This document shows positions 1 to 7,973 of a stretch of DNA of 34,899 nt, in pieces (positions within the stretch are counted from its first letter, which is position 1; every line of letters begins with the position of its first letter). Below the pieces are notes generated by a model. That model was given only the letters and a program-made list of their open reading frames with translations. It was not told the DNA's origin and searched no databases. Position numbers and translations under genes: made by a program. This DNA is from CBDUXT01 sp965371245. Lineage in GTDB: Bacteria; Planctomycetota; Phycisphaerae; UBA1845. The DNA is taken from contig CBDUXT010000065.1 in NCBI GenBank assembly GCA_965371245.1, forward strand, positions 1 through 34,899, read 5' to 3'.

Positions 1-391
1 TGTGACGTTGGCCAACGGCCGCTGCAATCAGGAAAAACTGATCGGCCAGCTCAAGGGCGGCGTTCGGGCATTGGACATGCCGGTGGACCACCTGGTGAGC
101 AACTGGGCCTACATGGTGATGGCCTCTTTGGCGTAGACATTGAAAAGCTGGTTCGCGCTCTCGTTGCCGGAGTGCGGACGGTGGCGCGAGAAGTACAAGG
201 TGGAGAAGGAAAAGGTGCTGCGTATGGAGTGCCAGACGTTCCGTAACGCGTTTATGAACATCCCGGCGCAAGTGATTCGGACCGGACGGCGAATTGTTTA
301 TCGCGTGCTGGCTTGGAGTCCATGGTTGGACGTGTTCTTACGCGGCATCCACGCCATAGACCGGCAAGTGAATCGGCCGCTGCGGTGTTGA
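1..391 (+). pseudogene. IS1380-family transposase, C-terminal part with an amber stop
   Basis: The frame beginning at base 2 reads a transposase C-terminal region that includes NQEKLIGQLKGGVRALDMPV and VSNWAYMVMASLA, a signature I recognise from IS1380-type DDE transposases. The frame hits TAG at 134-136, where the family normally has Trp (SLAW), and then continues as TLKSWFALSLPECGRWREKY and on to a TGA at 389-391. The simplest reading is TGG to TAG in a decaying gene. The catalytic residues lie to the left of the window, so only the last ~130 codons are visible. Reinitiation from the TTG at 140 would give only an 83-residue scrap. Family assignment is from remembered motifs. The decay call rests on the in-frame stop seen directly. 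Confidence 0.8.
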
Positions 392-793
392 GTTCGCTTC
401 CTGATGCCGGGGTAGGGAAGTCCCGGTTCGCGTAGGCCCCGAACAAGTACGAGAGTGAAGCATGACAAACGAAAACCCGAGTGCCACGTAACCGTCACAA
501 ACGGCGGCCGGGACAGTCCGCGCCATCAGCCCCCGGCCCGCGCCATTACAAAAATGCCCACCGCCGTACGCTTGTTTTGGGGCTAGGGGCCTGTTGAAGA
601 AAGCGGGTTCTCTGGCTCCACACTTGGTCAACAGGCTGTTAGGGCGGCAGGTGGCGGAACCAAGCCAAGGGCGTGGGCATGTTTGACGCTACACCAATTC
701 CGCCGTCGAAGGCCTCATGCCCGCGCTTCGCTTGGGCATCCCACCCGTCGTGCTGTATTTCTTCAACCGGTTGCTAGGGTAATCGCGTTTTCG
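392..793. other. gene-free spacer between IS1380 remnant and homoaconitase
   Basis: No convincing gene is present. The stretch holds an 8-bp inverted repeat, CCTGTTGA at 590-597 and TCAACAGG at 628-635. It could be a transposon end or a hairpin, and I cannot tie it to the IS1380 remnant with confidence. A second hairpin is listed separately at 717-739. Confidence 0.5.
717..739. repeat. hairpin downstream of homoaconitase
   Basis: The segment starts ATGCCCGCG and ends CTTGGGCAT, forming an ATGCCC/GGGCAT stem followed by CCCACCC. It resembles the GTGGGCATGGCACCC-type palindromes elsewhere in the window (13354, 18123, 19770). It lies about 55 bases past the homoaconitase stop on that gene's transcribed strand, so it could also help end transcription. 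There is no T-tract. Confidence 0.45.
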
Positions 794-2758
794 TCATAAG
801 AGTTGCTTGCGAATCACGGCCTCGAAGCCGCCCATGACGATTAGGTTCTGAGCCACCTCGCCGAGCGGGCTGAAGGAGTACGATCGATCGCCGCACTCGA
901 TCCGCGACGCGGCGAAGTCGATGCGCGTGGGTCGGCCCGTTCGAATCGTCAGCGACTCGTCTTCCTCGTATTGACTCTTCAATTCATCGACCAACTCGGG
1001 GGACTCGATGACGATGTATCCGTTGTTGAAGGCGTTGCGTTTGAACGTCTGCGAGTAGGAGCCGGCGATGAGCATCAGGATGCCGCGATACTTCAGTGCG
1101 GTGGCGGCCTGCTCGCGCGACGAACCGGAACCGAAGTTGTACCCGCCGATCAGAATGTCGCCCTTTTGGGCAAGCTCCTGAAACTGCGGGTCGTAGTTCA
1201 ACATGGCCTTGGTGCCCATCTCCTCCGGCGAGAGCGTGTCCTGATAGGTGAACTCCTTGCCGTAGATGCCGTCCGTGTTCAGGTTGTCCTTGGGAACGTA
1301 CAGCAGCTCTCCCTCGATCGACGCCGGAAAACCCGGAAGGATGGTGACCTTCGCGGCCGCAGGGGTTGGTGATTCGCGGCGCCGCGTGGTCGCGCCGGCT
1401 TCGAGTGTTTTTCGAAGTGCCGCAATGTCGGCACTCACCGGACCCGGCCCGGCGATCTTCCCCGCCACCGCGGACGCGGCCACCACCACCGGGCTGGAAA
1501 GATATACCTGTGAGCTGCGCGCCCCCATGCGCCCGGTGAAGTTGCGGTTGGTGGCCGAGATGCCCACCTCGCCGTCTTCCAGGACCCCTTCGCCAAGACC
1601 GATGCATGCCCCGCAGCCCGCGGGCAGGGTGATCGCGCCGGCCGCCACCATCGTCTGCCAATACCCCAGCCGCTTGGCTTCCTGCTCGACCTCACTCGAA
1701 GCGGCGGCCACGTAGAGTTTCACGCCGTCATGCACCGTCTTGCCTTCGAGCACGCCGGCCGCCGCCTGAAGGTCGCCCAGCCGGGCGTTGACGCAGCTCA
1801 TCAAGAACGCCTTGTCGATGCGGATGTTGCGATGCTCCAGCTCGGGAAGCGGCGTGATGGTTTTCACCTCGTTGGGTCCGGCGACGAACGGGGTCACGGC
1901 CGCCAGGTTCAGCTCGAGCTGCGCCGCGTACATCGCATCGGCGTCCGCCCGCGGCATGTCGGCTTCGAGTCGGTCGATCACCTGAGGCGTAAGTCGCGGG
2001 TGCGCGTCGCCCCGTGTGCGGAAGTGATCGGCGCGCGACAGAAGGTATTGCCGTGTGACGTCGTCATAGGGGAACGCGCCCGACAGCGCGCCCCATTCGG
2101 TCGTCATGTTGGAGATGGTCAGGCGCTGTTCGATCGTAAGCGACGCGGCCCCGGACCCGGCAAACTCCAGGCAGCAGTTGAGCACCTCATCGTGACAGAA
2201 AACGCCGCACAGGGCGATGATCACGTCCTTACCGCTGACCCCGGGCGATAGTGAGCCGGTGAGATTGACGCGAACGACCTGAGGCACCTGCCACCACGTT
2301 TGACCGGTCGCCCAGATGGCGGCCGCATCGGTGCGCACCACCGGCGTGCCCAGCGCCCCCAATGCCCCATATAGATTGGAGTGAGAGTCGGAGCCCACCA
2401 CGAGCGTACCCGGCAGGACGAATCCCTCCTCGACCATCACCTGATGCCCGATCCCGCGACCCGCCGGAAAGAAGGCGACGCCGTGCAGCTTGGCGAAGGC
2501 TTCGATCTTGGCGTACTTACTAAGGTTCTGTGGTGTGGTGTTTTGAATGTCGTGATCCAGTGCGAAGACGGGTTGGCCGGCGTCGTGAATAGTCGTCGCC
2601 CCCATGCCCTCGAACTTCGGAATGACGGCGGCCGTGTTGTCGTGCGTCATCACGTGGGCGGGTCGCACGGTGAGAAAATCACCCGCGTGAACCGTTTGTC
2701 CCTCGCCCAGCCCCACGGCAAACCGCTGGGCAATTTTTTCGACTAGATTCTGTGCCAT
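794..2758 (-). CDS. homoaconitate hydratase-like protein (single-chain, LYS4 type)
   Basis: An aconitase-superfamily hydro-lyase of 654 residues with the large [4Fe-4S] domain and the swivel domain in one chain. Cluster ligands are visible as C322 (FLMSCVN), C382 and C385 (GCGACIG). NRNFTGRMG (~404-412) and GSGSSREQ (543-550) are substrate-site motifs. The N-terminal half (MTHDNT, HDIQNTTPQNLSKY, PAGRGIGHQ, TDAAAIWATGQTWWQVP, TTEWGALSGAFP) matches my memory of fungal homoaconitase better than AcnA or bacterial LeuC, which is split from LeuD. The family converts homocitrate or homoaconitate in the alpha-aminoadipate lysine route; the substrate here is inferred. A separate AcnA lies at 9880-12600, so this gene is unlikely to be the housekeeping aconitase. 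The start at 2758 is preceded by GGGAG about 8 bases upstream. A longer frame exists but its N-terminus is Arg-rich and unlike the family. Confidence 0.85.
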   Translation of the reverse strand: MAQNLVEKIAQRFAVGLGEGQTVHAGDFLTVRPAHVMTHDNTAAVIPKFEGMGATTIHDAGQPVFALDHDIQNTTPQNLSKYAKIEAFAKLHGVAFFPAGRGIGHQVMVEEGFVLPGTLVVGSDSHSNLYGALGALGTPVVRTDAAAIWATGQTWWQVPQVVRVNLTGSLSPGVSGKDVIIALCGVFCHDEVLNCCLEFAGSGAASLTIEQRLTISNMTTEWGALSGAFPYDDVTRQYLLSRADHFRTRGDAHPRLTPQVIDRLEADMPRADADAMYAAQLELNLAAVTPFVAGPNEVKTITPLPELEHRNIRIDKAFLMSCVNARLGDLQAAAGVLEGKTVHDGVKLYVAAASSEVEQEAKRLGYWQTMVAAGAITLPAGCGACIGLGEGVLEDGEVGISATNRNFTGRMGARSSQVYLSSPVVVAASAVAGKIAGPGPVSADIAALRKTLEAGATTRRRESPTPAAAKVTILPGFPASIEGELLYVPKDNLNTDGIYGKEFTYQDTLSPEEMGTKAMLNYDPQFQELAQKGDILIGGYNFGSGSSREQAATALKYRGILMLIAGSYSQTFKRNAFNNGYIVIESPELVDELKSQYEEDESLTIRTGRPTRIDFAASRIECGDRSYSFSPLGEVAQNLIVMGGFEAVIRKQLL

Positions 2759-2813
2759 CACAAGGCTCCCGTTGTTGCGTAGGCGCCGCTCGCGCGACGC
2801 GCGAATCGCTGCA

Positions 2814-2841
2814 AGTATAGCAGAAGCCGAAGCACAAGAAA
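2814..2841 (-). promoter_or_regulatory. weak candidate promoter of the homoaconitase gene
   Basis: On the minus strand TATACT (2814-2819) is preceded 16 bases upstream by TTTCTT (2836-2841). That gives a leader of about 50 bases before the start at 2758. The -35 is poor, so this is tentative. Confidence 0.3.
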
Positions 2842-3445
2842 CGGCGGCGGGTAGCATGGTCAGCGTTGCCATGAATCCTCGCCCGCGTCCGGCTCGGCGG
2901 ATCAAGGCAGCCCGCGGTTTAGGCAGTACCCGCGGCGGCCGCGCGCTCTTACTCTTAGCCCGCGCGGACCTCCGGCATTCCCAAACGCTCCGGGTGGCCG
3001 CGTCAACCCACATTGCATCGTCCCCCTCCCAACGCCACAATGCAGAAGACCACCCGCGCTGGTGGATTGCTTGGCACTGTTCACATTACGCAGGGACCGG
3101 AAGTGTGCCACTGCTCTTGAGCAGTGTCTTTCGCTTGGCAGAGGACGTCAGCGATCCACAGGCCGGTGCTCCATTCTTGCGTGGCAAGCGTGGGGAATGG
3201 ATAAACCACATGGCGACCGCGGAGTGCCGTCCGCCCCCCACCCTTCGTCAGAGGCGAGGATGGGGCACCCATGCGATTGACTGTGTGGAACAAAAGGAAC
3301 GTAGCCTTCTTGTAGTCTAGTTCCTGTTGCACGGCCAGCGATCGGCTGCGTACGTAGGCCGAAACCGCTGGAATCGTAGGTTTTTTCGGTTTTGTGCGCA
3401 GACCGAGGGCGCCTTTTCGTTATCTTAGAGGGCCCGCATAAATAA
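2842..3445. other. gene-free spacer with degenerate repeats
   Basis: No gene is supported. Short open frames on both strands show no recognisable protein. The GC-rich part at 2908-2975 contains CCCGCGG and TTAGCCCGCGCGGAC, a degraded copy of the GAGCCGCGGGCTTTAGCCC family seen at 9245. A palindromic element lies at 3166-3271. Confidence 0.5.
3166..3271. repeat. GGTGCCCCATCC...GGATGGGGCACC palindromic element, copy 1
   Basis: A ~106-bp element built from two inverted arms, each a small hairpin. The left arm starts GGTGCTCCATTCTTGCG and is diverged. The right arm runs GTCCGCCCCCCACCC...GAGGATGGGGCACCC. The same architecture and length recur inside the coding sequence at 25096-25203, and one arm recurs at 30135-30178. 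Confidence 0.65.
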
Positions 3446-3468
3446 GGTTCTCCTCCGAATTAGTTGCA
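3446..3468 (+). repeat. left terminal inverted repeat of the ISL3 element
   Basis: Perfect 23-bp match, inverted, to 4768-4790. The outermost bases are GGTTCTCC. Confidence 0.9.
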
Positions 3469-3561
3469 AAGTTGACGGCATGAAAATCAGGTGGACACCG
3501 GTCTTCCAGCGGTTAGACAGGAGTTTACGAGAATTCCATCTAACCCGACAGGAGAGACACG

Positions 3562-4776
3562 GTGTCCAGCCTCGGTATAGCACGGTACTTCCCTTGGCGT
3601 CGAATGCGAGTGACGGGGCAAAGCGTCAGCGACGAATCGCGGAACGCGCTCGTGAAGCTGGCTCCGGATCGTCGCTTCCGACCGCGGTGCCACAGGTGCG
3701 GAGCGCCCGGCGGCTTCCATTCCTGGACGCGCAAGTTCGTTCGGGATCGAAACTTCGGTCACTACACCGTGCTCCTTCAGATTGAATACCGCAAGCTGCG
3801 TTGCCGGCAGTGCCCGCGTGTCTGCGTCGAGCGGTTGGACTTCGTGGATACCAGCCAACGGGCCACGATGCGATTGGGCACCTACGCGGCCGAGTTGTGT
3901 CGCCGAGGGTTGGCGGTGGAAACGGTCGCGGACCACCTCGATCTGGACCCCAAGACCGTCAAGCAGTTCGACAAGCAAGCGTTGACCGAGAAGTTCGGAT
4001 CGACCACCTACGACGGGCTCGAACGCATCGCCATCGACGAAACCGCGGTTAAGAAAGGTCACCATTATATGACCGTCGTACTTGACTACGACACTGGCCG
4101 GGTCGTCTGGATGGGGAAGGGGCGTCAGATCGCTACCTTGGACGTTTTTTTCGAGGAAATGCCTGAAAACGTGCGGTCTCGCATCCAAGCGGTGGCCTTG
4201 GACATGCATGAGCCCTACATCCAAGCTGTCGCGGAATGGTGCCCGTCGGCTGACATCGTGTTTGATCGGTTCCATGTGGTCAAAGCATTCAACAAAGTCA
4301 TCGACGACATTCGCAACGAGAAGTTCCGTAAAGCTGATGCCACCGGCCGCGAAACGCTCAAGGGTAGCAAGTACCTCATTCCAAAGAACTGGGGCAACCT
4401 CAAGCGAGAGCAGCGGGGACGCCTCGATGAGATTCTGGCTCTCAACGAGCGTCTCAACACGGTGTACTGGCTCAAAGACCTGCTCAAGCATATATGGGAC
4501 TACCGGCTTGCCGGTTGGGCGGAGGGTGCCCTGGACGAGTGGTGCTTGGTCGCCCAGCAGGGCGGGCACCCCGCGCTACTTCGATTTACCAGAACACTTG
4601 CGCGTTACAGCTACGGGATCGTCAATCATTGCAAATATCGGATCCACACGAGCAAACTTGAGGGCGTCAACAACAAGATCAAGGTGCTCAAGAGAATCGC
4701 CTACGGCTACCGAGATCTCGAATACTTTGCCCTCAAAGTCAAACAAGCCTTTCCGGGACGACAATCATGCAACTAA
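3562..4776 (+). CDS. ISL3-family transposase
   Basis: A 404-residue DDE transposase that cuts and inserts the surrounding IS. An N-terminal zinc-finger region has paired cysteines (CHRCG and, after a gap, CRQC). The catalytic triad can be read as D in IAIDETAVKKGHHY, D in VALDMHEPY and E in LEGVNNKIKVLKR, in the order and context typical of ISL3. The start is GTG at 3562, with GGAGAG shortly upstream. The stop codon lies inside the right inverted repeat, so the gene fills the element. No frameshift or internal stop is seen, so it may be active. Confidence 0.93.
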   Translation: MSSLGIARYFPWRRMRVTGQSVSDESRNALVKLAPDRRFRPRCHRCGAPGGFHSWTRKFVRDRNFGHYTVLLQIEYRKLRCRQCPRVCVERLDFVDTSQRATMRLGTYAAELCRRGLAVETVADHLDLDPKTVKQFDKQALTEKFGSTTYDGLERIAIDETAVKKGHHYMTVVLDYDTGRVVWMGKGRQIATLDVFFEEMPENVRSRIQAVALDMHEPYIQAVAEWCPSADIVFDRFHVVKAFNKVIDDIRNEKFRKADATGRETLKGSKYLIPKNWGNLKREQRGRLDEILALNERLNTVYWLKDLLKHIWDYRLAGWAEGALDEWCLVAQQGGHPALLRFTRTLARYSYGIVNHCKYRIHTSKLEGVNNKIKVLKRIAYGYRDLEYFALKVKQAFPGRQSCN

Positions 4777-4790
4777 TTCGGAGGAGAACC
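4768..4790 (-). repeat. right terminal inverted repeat of the ISL3 element
   Basis: Perfect inverted match to 3446-3468. It contains the transposase stop codon at 4774-4776. Confidence 0.9.
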
Positions 4791-4816
4791 CTATTTTGTT
4801 CCTCGTGTTCGTGGCC

Positions 4817-5090
4817 TCACCACCATGCGTTTTCTCCATAATGACTCCACATGTAGTCTGCGAAGAAGGTGTGCCGCAGCGCGTGGAAGTCGGCGACACC
4901 GGCGTCTGTCCGGTATACCAGGAAACTTGGACCCTCACGGCGTTGGCGGTCGGCACCGGGCTTGCCTTGCTTGGTCCCATGCGATCAAGCAGCGTCAAGA
5001 TCGTCACGGAGCATTCTCGCAGGCTTGTCCGGTAGATGGAAAACGGGATCGCTGTCGGCAACAGTGACCTTTCCCCCGGTTTCGTACCAG
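4817..5090 (-). pseudogene. tyrosine recombinase (integrase) remnant
   Basis: On the minus strand one frame reads DPVFHLPDKPARMLRDDLDAA, a TGA (4985-4987), then SFLVYRTDAGVADFHALRHTFF. FHALRHTF is the HxxR box of phage-type integrases, and the DLxAA...DFHALRHTF spacing matches them. The catalytic Tyr end and the N-terminal half are missing, and the frame stops at 4817-4819 without further homology. It is therefore a decayed internal fragment, lying between the ISL3 element and an IS3 fragment. The HxxR motif is seen directly; the family call rests on motif memory. Confidence 0.65.
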
Positions 5091-5093
5091 TTT

Positions 5094-5495
5094 CTAGAAT
5101 AGTCGAACCACGCTCGGGTGCCCAGCGGCGGGCGGAGCGGAGCGATGGACGAGCGTAGCGGGATCTGCCGCTAATCGCTTCGTCGCCACGGCCTCCGGCG
5201 CCGGCGGCCTGTAGCCCAGGGCGCTGTGCGGCCGAACAGTGTTGTAATGAACACGCCAGCCCTCGATGACTACCTTGGCCTCCTTCAGCGTGTAGAAGAT
5301 CTCGCCATTGAGTAGCTCATCGCGAAGCTTACCGTTGAACGACTCCACGTCGCCGTTCTCCCACGGGCTCCTCGGTTCGATGAAAAGCGTCTTGACGCCA
5401 GCACGCTCCAACCAGTTGCGTACGACCGTGGCCGTAAACTCTGGCCCGTTGTCGCTGCGAATGTGCTCGGGAACACCGCGCGTCGCAAACAGCCA
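5094..5495 (-). pseudogene. IS3-family transposase OrfB, 3' fragment
   Basis: The frame reads RGVPEHIRSDNGPEFTA, then IEPRSPWENGDVESFNGKL, RDELLNGEIFYTLKEA and VHYNTVRPHSALGYRPPAPE. These are the second Asp and catalytic Glu blocks of the rve integrase core of IS3 OrfB, and the C-terminus is intact to the TAG. The part before LFATRGVPEH (the first catalytic Asp and everything upstream, including OrfA) is absent. At that point the plus strand changes to helicase-like sequence, so a recombination joint lies near 5493-5509. The fragment cannot transpose by itself. Confidence 0.85.
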
Positions 5496-5505
5496 AGATA
5501 AGGGA

Positions 5506-5898
5506 CACGATTCCGGCATCTGGACGATCAGTCACATTCCCGTCGCGCTGCGGCACGCTCCCGAAGTGATAGAGCGCCGCTTCAGCAAGATCGGCAAGAC
5601 CTACGCAAAACTCACCTTCGACAAGGATCGGGTCGCTGGCTACTCCGACATCCAGTTCGTCGGCCCCGGCCACGCGATGTTCGAGATGGTCATCGAACGG
5701 GTGCTGACGCTATACGGGGACGCATGGCGCAGCGGGGCGATCTTCCTCGACCCCGACGCCACCGAACCGGGGGGTCATGTGGCTCTTGTAGGGTGCCGTC
5801 GAGGACGGGCGCGGCACGGCCATTGGGCAGCGACTCTTCGGCGTTTGTCGCCGAGCCGACGACTGCACCCAAAGCCAACCGTATGTCCTCCTCGAAAT
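5506..5898 (+). pseudogene. C-terminal remnant of a large SNF2-type helicase (defence-locus type)
   Basis: The plus frame from 5509 reads DSGIWTISHIPVALRHAPE, then KLTFDKDR, FVGPGHAMFEMVIERVLTLY and RSGAIFLDPDATEPG. I recognise this pattern from the region after the helicase core of large SNF2-like or DUF3883-linked helicases found in phage-defence loci (DISARM DrmD-like proteins among them). After a run of six G at 5769-5774 the homology moves to another frame (GVMWLL, stop TAG 5789-5791, then GAVEDGRGTAIGQRLFGV and QPYVLLEM) up to 5898, where the IS5-type element begins. One extra G explains the shift and GAG to TAG the stop. Helicase motifs themselves are not present. The frame change is seen; the specific family is inferred. 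Confidence 0.55.
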
Positions 5899-6745
5899 GA
5901 GAACGTGTTTCATAAGGCATTCCAGCCGCTGCTGAGTCGATGGACCATCAAATTGATCATGGCGATACGGATCACGGCTTCGCTGGATGCGTTGAGGGTT
6001 TCATGGTCTTTGGAAGGTCCGCGATAGTTCCCAAGCCATGCAAATGCTCGTTCCACAATCCATCGCTTGGGAAGAACGACAAACTTGTGAGATTCCGTGC
6101 GTTTTACGATTTCGATGACTAGGCCTTACCAGCCGATTGCCCAATCCAGAAACTGTCTGACATAACCCCGATCGGCCCAGATCACTTCGACGCGCCGCCA
6201 TCGAGTACCCAGTTGCTTGATCAGCAGTTTACCGCCGTCACGGTCCTGGACGTTGGCCGGGTGCATGACGAATGCGAAAATCAAACCGAGCGTGCCAACA
6301 ATGATATGACGCCTGCACCCGAGCGTTTTCTTGCCCGCATCGTATCCTCGATCGCCTCCTTTTCCGCAGTCTTGACCGACTGGCTATCGATGATGCCGGC
6401 GCTGGGCGTTGGTCTGCGCCCGTCCTTGAACCGCACCTGCGATCGGAGTCCATGGTGAATCTTTCCCCAGTGCCATCACGCTGAAACCGTCGAACACAGC
6501 GATAGATCGCTTCCCACGGCGGAAACTCGTGCGGCGGTTGCCGCCAGGAGCGACCGGTGCGCGCGACATACAAGATGGCATTGACCACCTCGCACATGTC
6601 GTGAGCACGCGGGCGCCCGCCCCATTTGGCTTCCGGGATCAATGGAGCGATCAGTCTTCACTGACCTTCCATCACATCGGAGGGGTATGGCTTCCATTCC
6701 ATACCATATCATCGGCATCATGCCCCCCTCTTGAAACAGGTTCTT
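5899..6745 (-). mobile_element. decayed IS5-family (IS427-like) insertion sequence
   Basis: An ~847-bp element with imperfect terminal repeats, GAGAACGTGTTTCATAA at 5899-5915 against AAGAACCTGTTTCAAGA (reverse complement of 6729-6745). It carries one broken transposase gene. It interrupts the helicase remnant at its left edge. I could not recognise more helicase sequence on the right edge or a clear target duplication. Confidence 0.75.
5910..6702 (-). pseudogene. IS5-family transposase, multiply broken
   Basis: Reading from 6702, MEWKPYPSDVMEGQ meets TGA (Trp in homologues) and continues as LIPEAKWGGRPRAHDM, VVNAILYVARTGRSWRQPPH, then shifts frame near RFQRDGTGER to GLRSQVRFKDGRRPTPSAG and IIDSQSVKTAEK. 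A second shift leads to GGDRGYDAGKKTLG, FVMHPANVQDRDGGKLLIKQ and VIWADRGYVRQFLDWAIGW, then a stop, then GLVIEIVKRTESHKFVVLPK, RWIVERAFAWLGNYRGPS and the normal end at 5910. The DDE core is thus recoverable across three frames (IIDSQSV Asp, WADRGY Asp, WIVERAF Glu). At least two frameshifts and two nonsense codons make it non-functional. Confidence 0.85.
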
Positions 6746-7142
6746 ATCGAAGACATGAAAACGGACGGATGAGGTGGCAAGGCGCGGGCGCTGTGACGGC
6801 GTTGCCACGGACCTTTTCGGGAGTCGCGGCCCGACGGAACATCATACAGAGCTGACGTCTGGGGGAGTCCGCCCTACGACGGCGGCACGCTTCGCATGGC
6901 TTTTTCTACCGTGCTGAATCGTAGCGCTCAGTTGGGTCTGGAGCGCACACCACGCCAAACTCCGCGTGCATGTCGATGTGTGACAGGCATGTGACAACGT
7001 GTTCCGCGCGATGCGTCGTGATTGTCTCTTCGGCGCAACGTCCGGGATTTGTATGCCGCGCGAGCCGACGGAAGGGGTATGCTTGTAGCATCGAACCACT
7101 TGGTTTGAAAACAGGGGATCAGGAATGTATGGAGGAAGTTGA
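6746..7142. other. gene-free spacer, leader of the DUF6624 gene
   Basis: No gene is supported on either strand and no dispersed-repeat copy was recognised. The right end carries GGAGG at 7131-7135 as ribosome binding site for the gene at 7143. Confidence 0.5.
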
Positions 7143-7835
7143 ATGCAGAATTGCTTGCGAATAACTGAACCACGTGGCCCAGCATGGATACGTCGTCACA
7201 GGCGTGGTGTGATCGTGCCGGCGGTGCTCTGCGTTCTGGCCATATCGTCCGGCGCGACGCCGGTGTCTGCGGTGGGGCGGGGCGATGCCGCCGAGGACAG
7301 GAAGGGAGCACCCGCAAAGACACAGGAGCGACATCTTGAGCTGCGCGAAGAGCTCAAGGCCATGGCCGATGCGGATCAGGCAGTACGGAAGAAAGCAACG
7401 GCGGCAAAGGGAAAAGCGGAACCGGAAGTCATCGACACGATGATGAATGTTGATCGGCGAAACACCGCGCGCATGCATGAGATCGTTGACAAATACGGTT
7501 GGCCCACAAAGACGCTGGTCGGTGCCAAGGCTTCGCACGAAGCGTGGCTGCTGGTGCAGCATGCCGACCACGATGTGGAATTCCAGCAACGGTGCCTCAA
7601 GCTGGTCACGGCTCATCTCCGCGATGGTGAGACCACCAAGACCGAATTTGCGTACCTCACGGATCGCGTCCTGGTCAACACGGGCAAGCCGCAGCGGTTC
7701 GGCACGCAGTTCCACCGTGTGGAAGGGAAACTCGTCCCCCGCGCCATGGTCGATCCTGAAACGGTCGATCAGCGCCGCGCCGACCACGGTCTTGGTACGA
7801 TGGCCGAGTACGCGAAGATCATGGCCAACGGGTGA
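7143..7835 (+). CDS. exported DUF6624-type protein
   Basis: A 230-residue protein. An Arg-rich start (IRRHRRG) followed by VIVPAVLCVLAISSGATPVS looks like an export signal with a long n-region. The mature part has ELREELKAMADADQAVRKK, RNTARMHEIVDKYGWPTKTL, AWLLVQHADHDVEFQQRCL and TEFAYLTDRVLVNTGKPQRF, GTQF. I associate this order with DUF6624, a domain of unknown function spread in bacteria. The conserved HADHD suggests a metal or catalytic site, which is inference only. GGAGG lies 7 bases before the ATG. The PQQ-like gene follows closely on the same strand, so the pair may form one transcript. Confidence 0.75.
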   Translation: MQNCLRITEPRGPAWIRRHRRGVIVPAVLCVLAISSGATPVSAVGRGDAAEDRKGAPAKTQERHLELREELKAMADADQAVRKKATAAKGKAEPEVIDTMMNVDRRNTARMHEIVDKYGWPTKTLVGAKASHEAWLLVQHADHDVEFQQRCLKLVTAHLRDGETTKTEFAYLTDRVLVNTGKPQRFGTQFHRVEGKLVPRAMVDPETVDQRRADHGLGTMAEYAKIMANG

Positions 7836-7973
7836 AAGCGCTGCGAGAAGGACCGTGAGTCCTCTGAAAAGAAATAGAGAGGGTTGGCCTTGATTCGTAG
7901 TTTTCGCATAGGTGTTCATGGCCTTGGCGGCTCGCACGCCGAACGTCGCGCGTGGCACGTTCCGGGACGAGCC

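Larger units (their letters stand above)
3446..4790 (+). mobile_element. ISL3-family insertion sequence, apparently complete
   Basis: A 1345-bp element with perfect 23-bp terminal inverted repeats at 3446-3468 (GGTTCTCCTCCGAATTAG...) and 4768-4790 (...CTAATTCGGAGGAGAACC), carrying one intact transposase gene. Length, single ORF and GGTTCTCC-type ends fit ISL3. The family usually makes 8-bp target duplications, but the flanks ATAAATAA (left) and CTATTTTG (right) do not match. The element may be old, or may have recombined with another copy. Confidence 0.9.

Noticed and set aside
900..960. tRNA T-loop-like GTTCGAATC
   Set aside because: Lies inside the homoaconitase coding sequence and has no cloverleaf around it.
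2759..3040. N-terminal extension of homoaconitase by 94 residues
   Set aside because: Arg-rich, unlike the family, runs through spacer; GGGAG supports the start at 2758.
5308..6027. 239-codon plus-strand frame across the IS3 and helicase remnants
   Set aside because: A chance fusion: only ~5509-5768 is helicase-like. The rest is antisense IS DNA or out-of-frame sequence.
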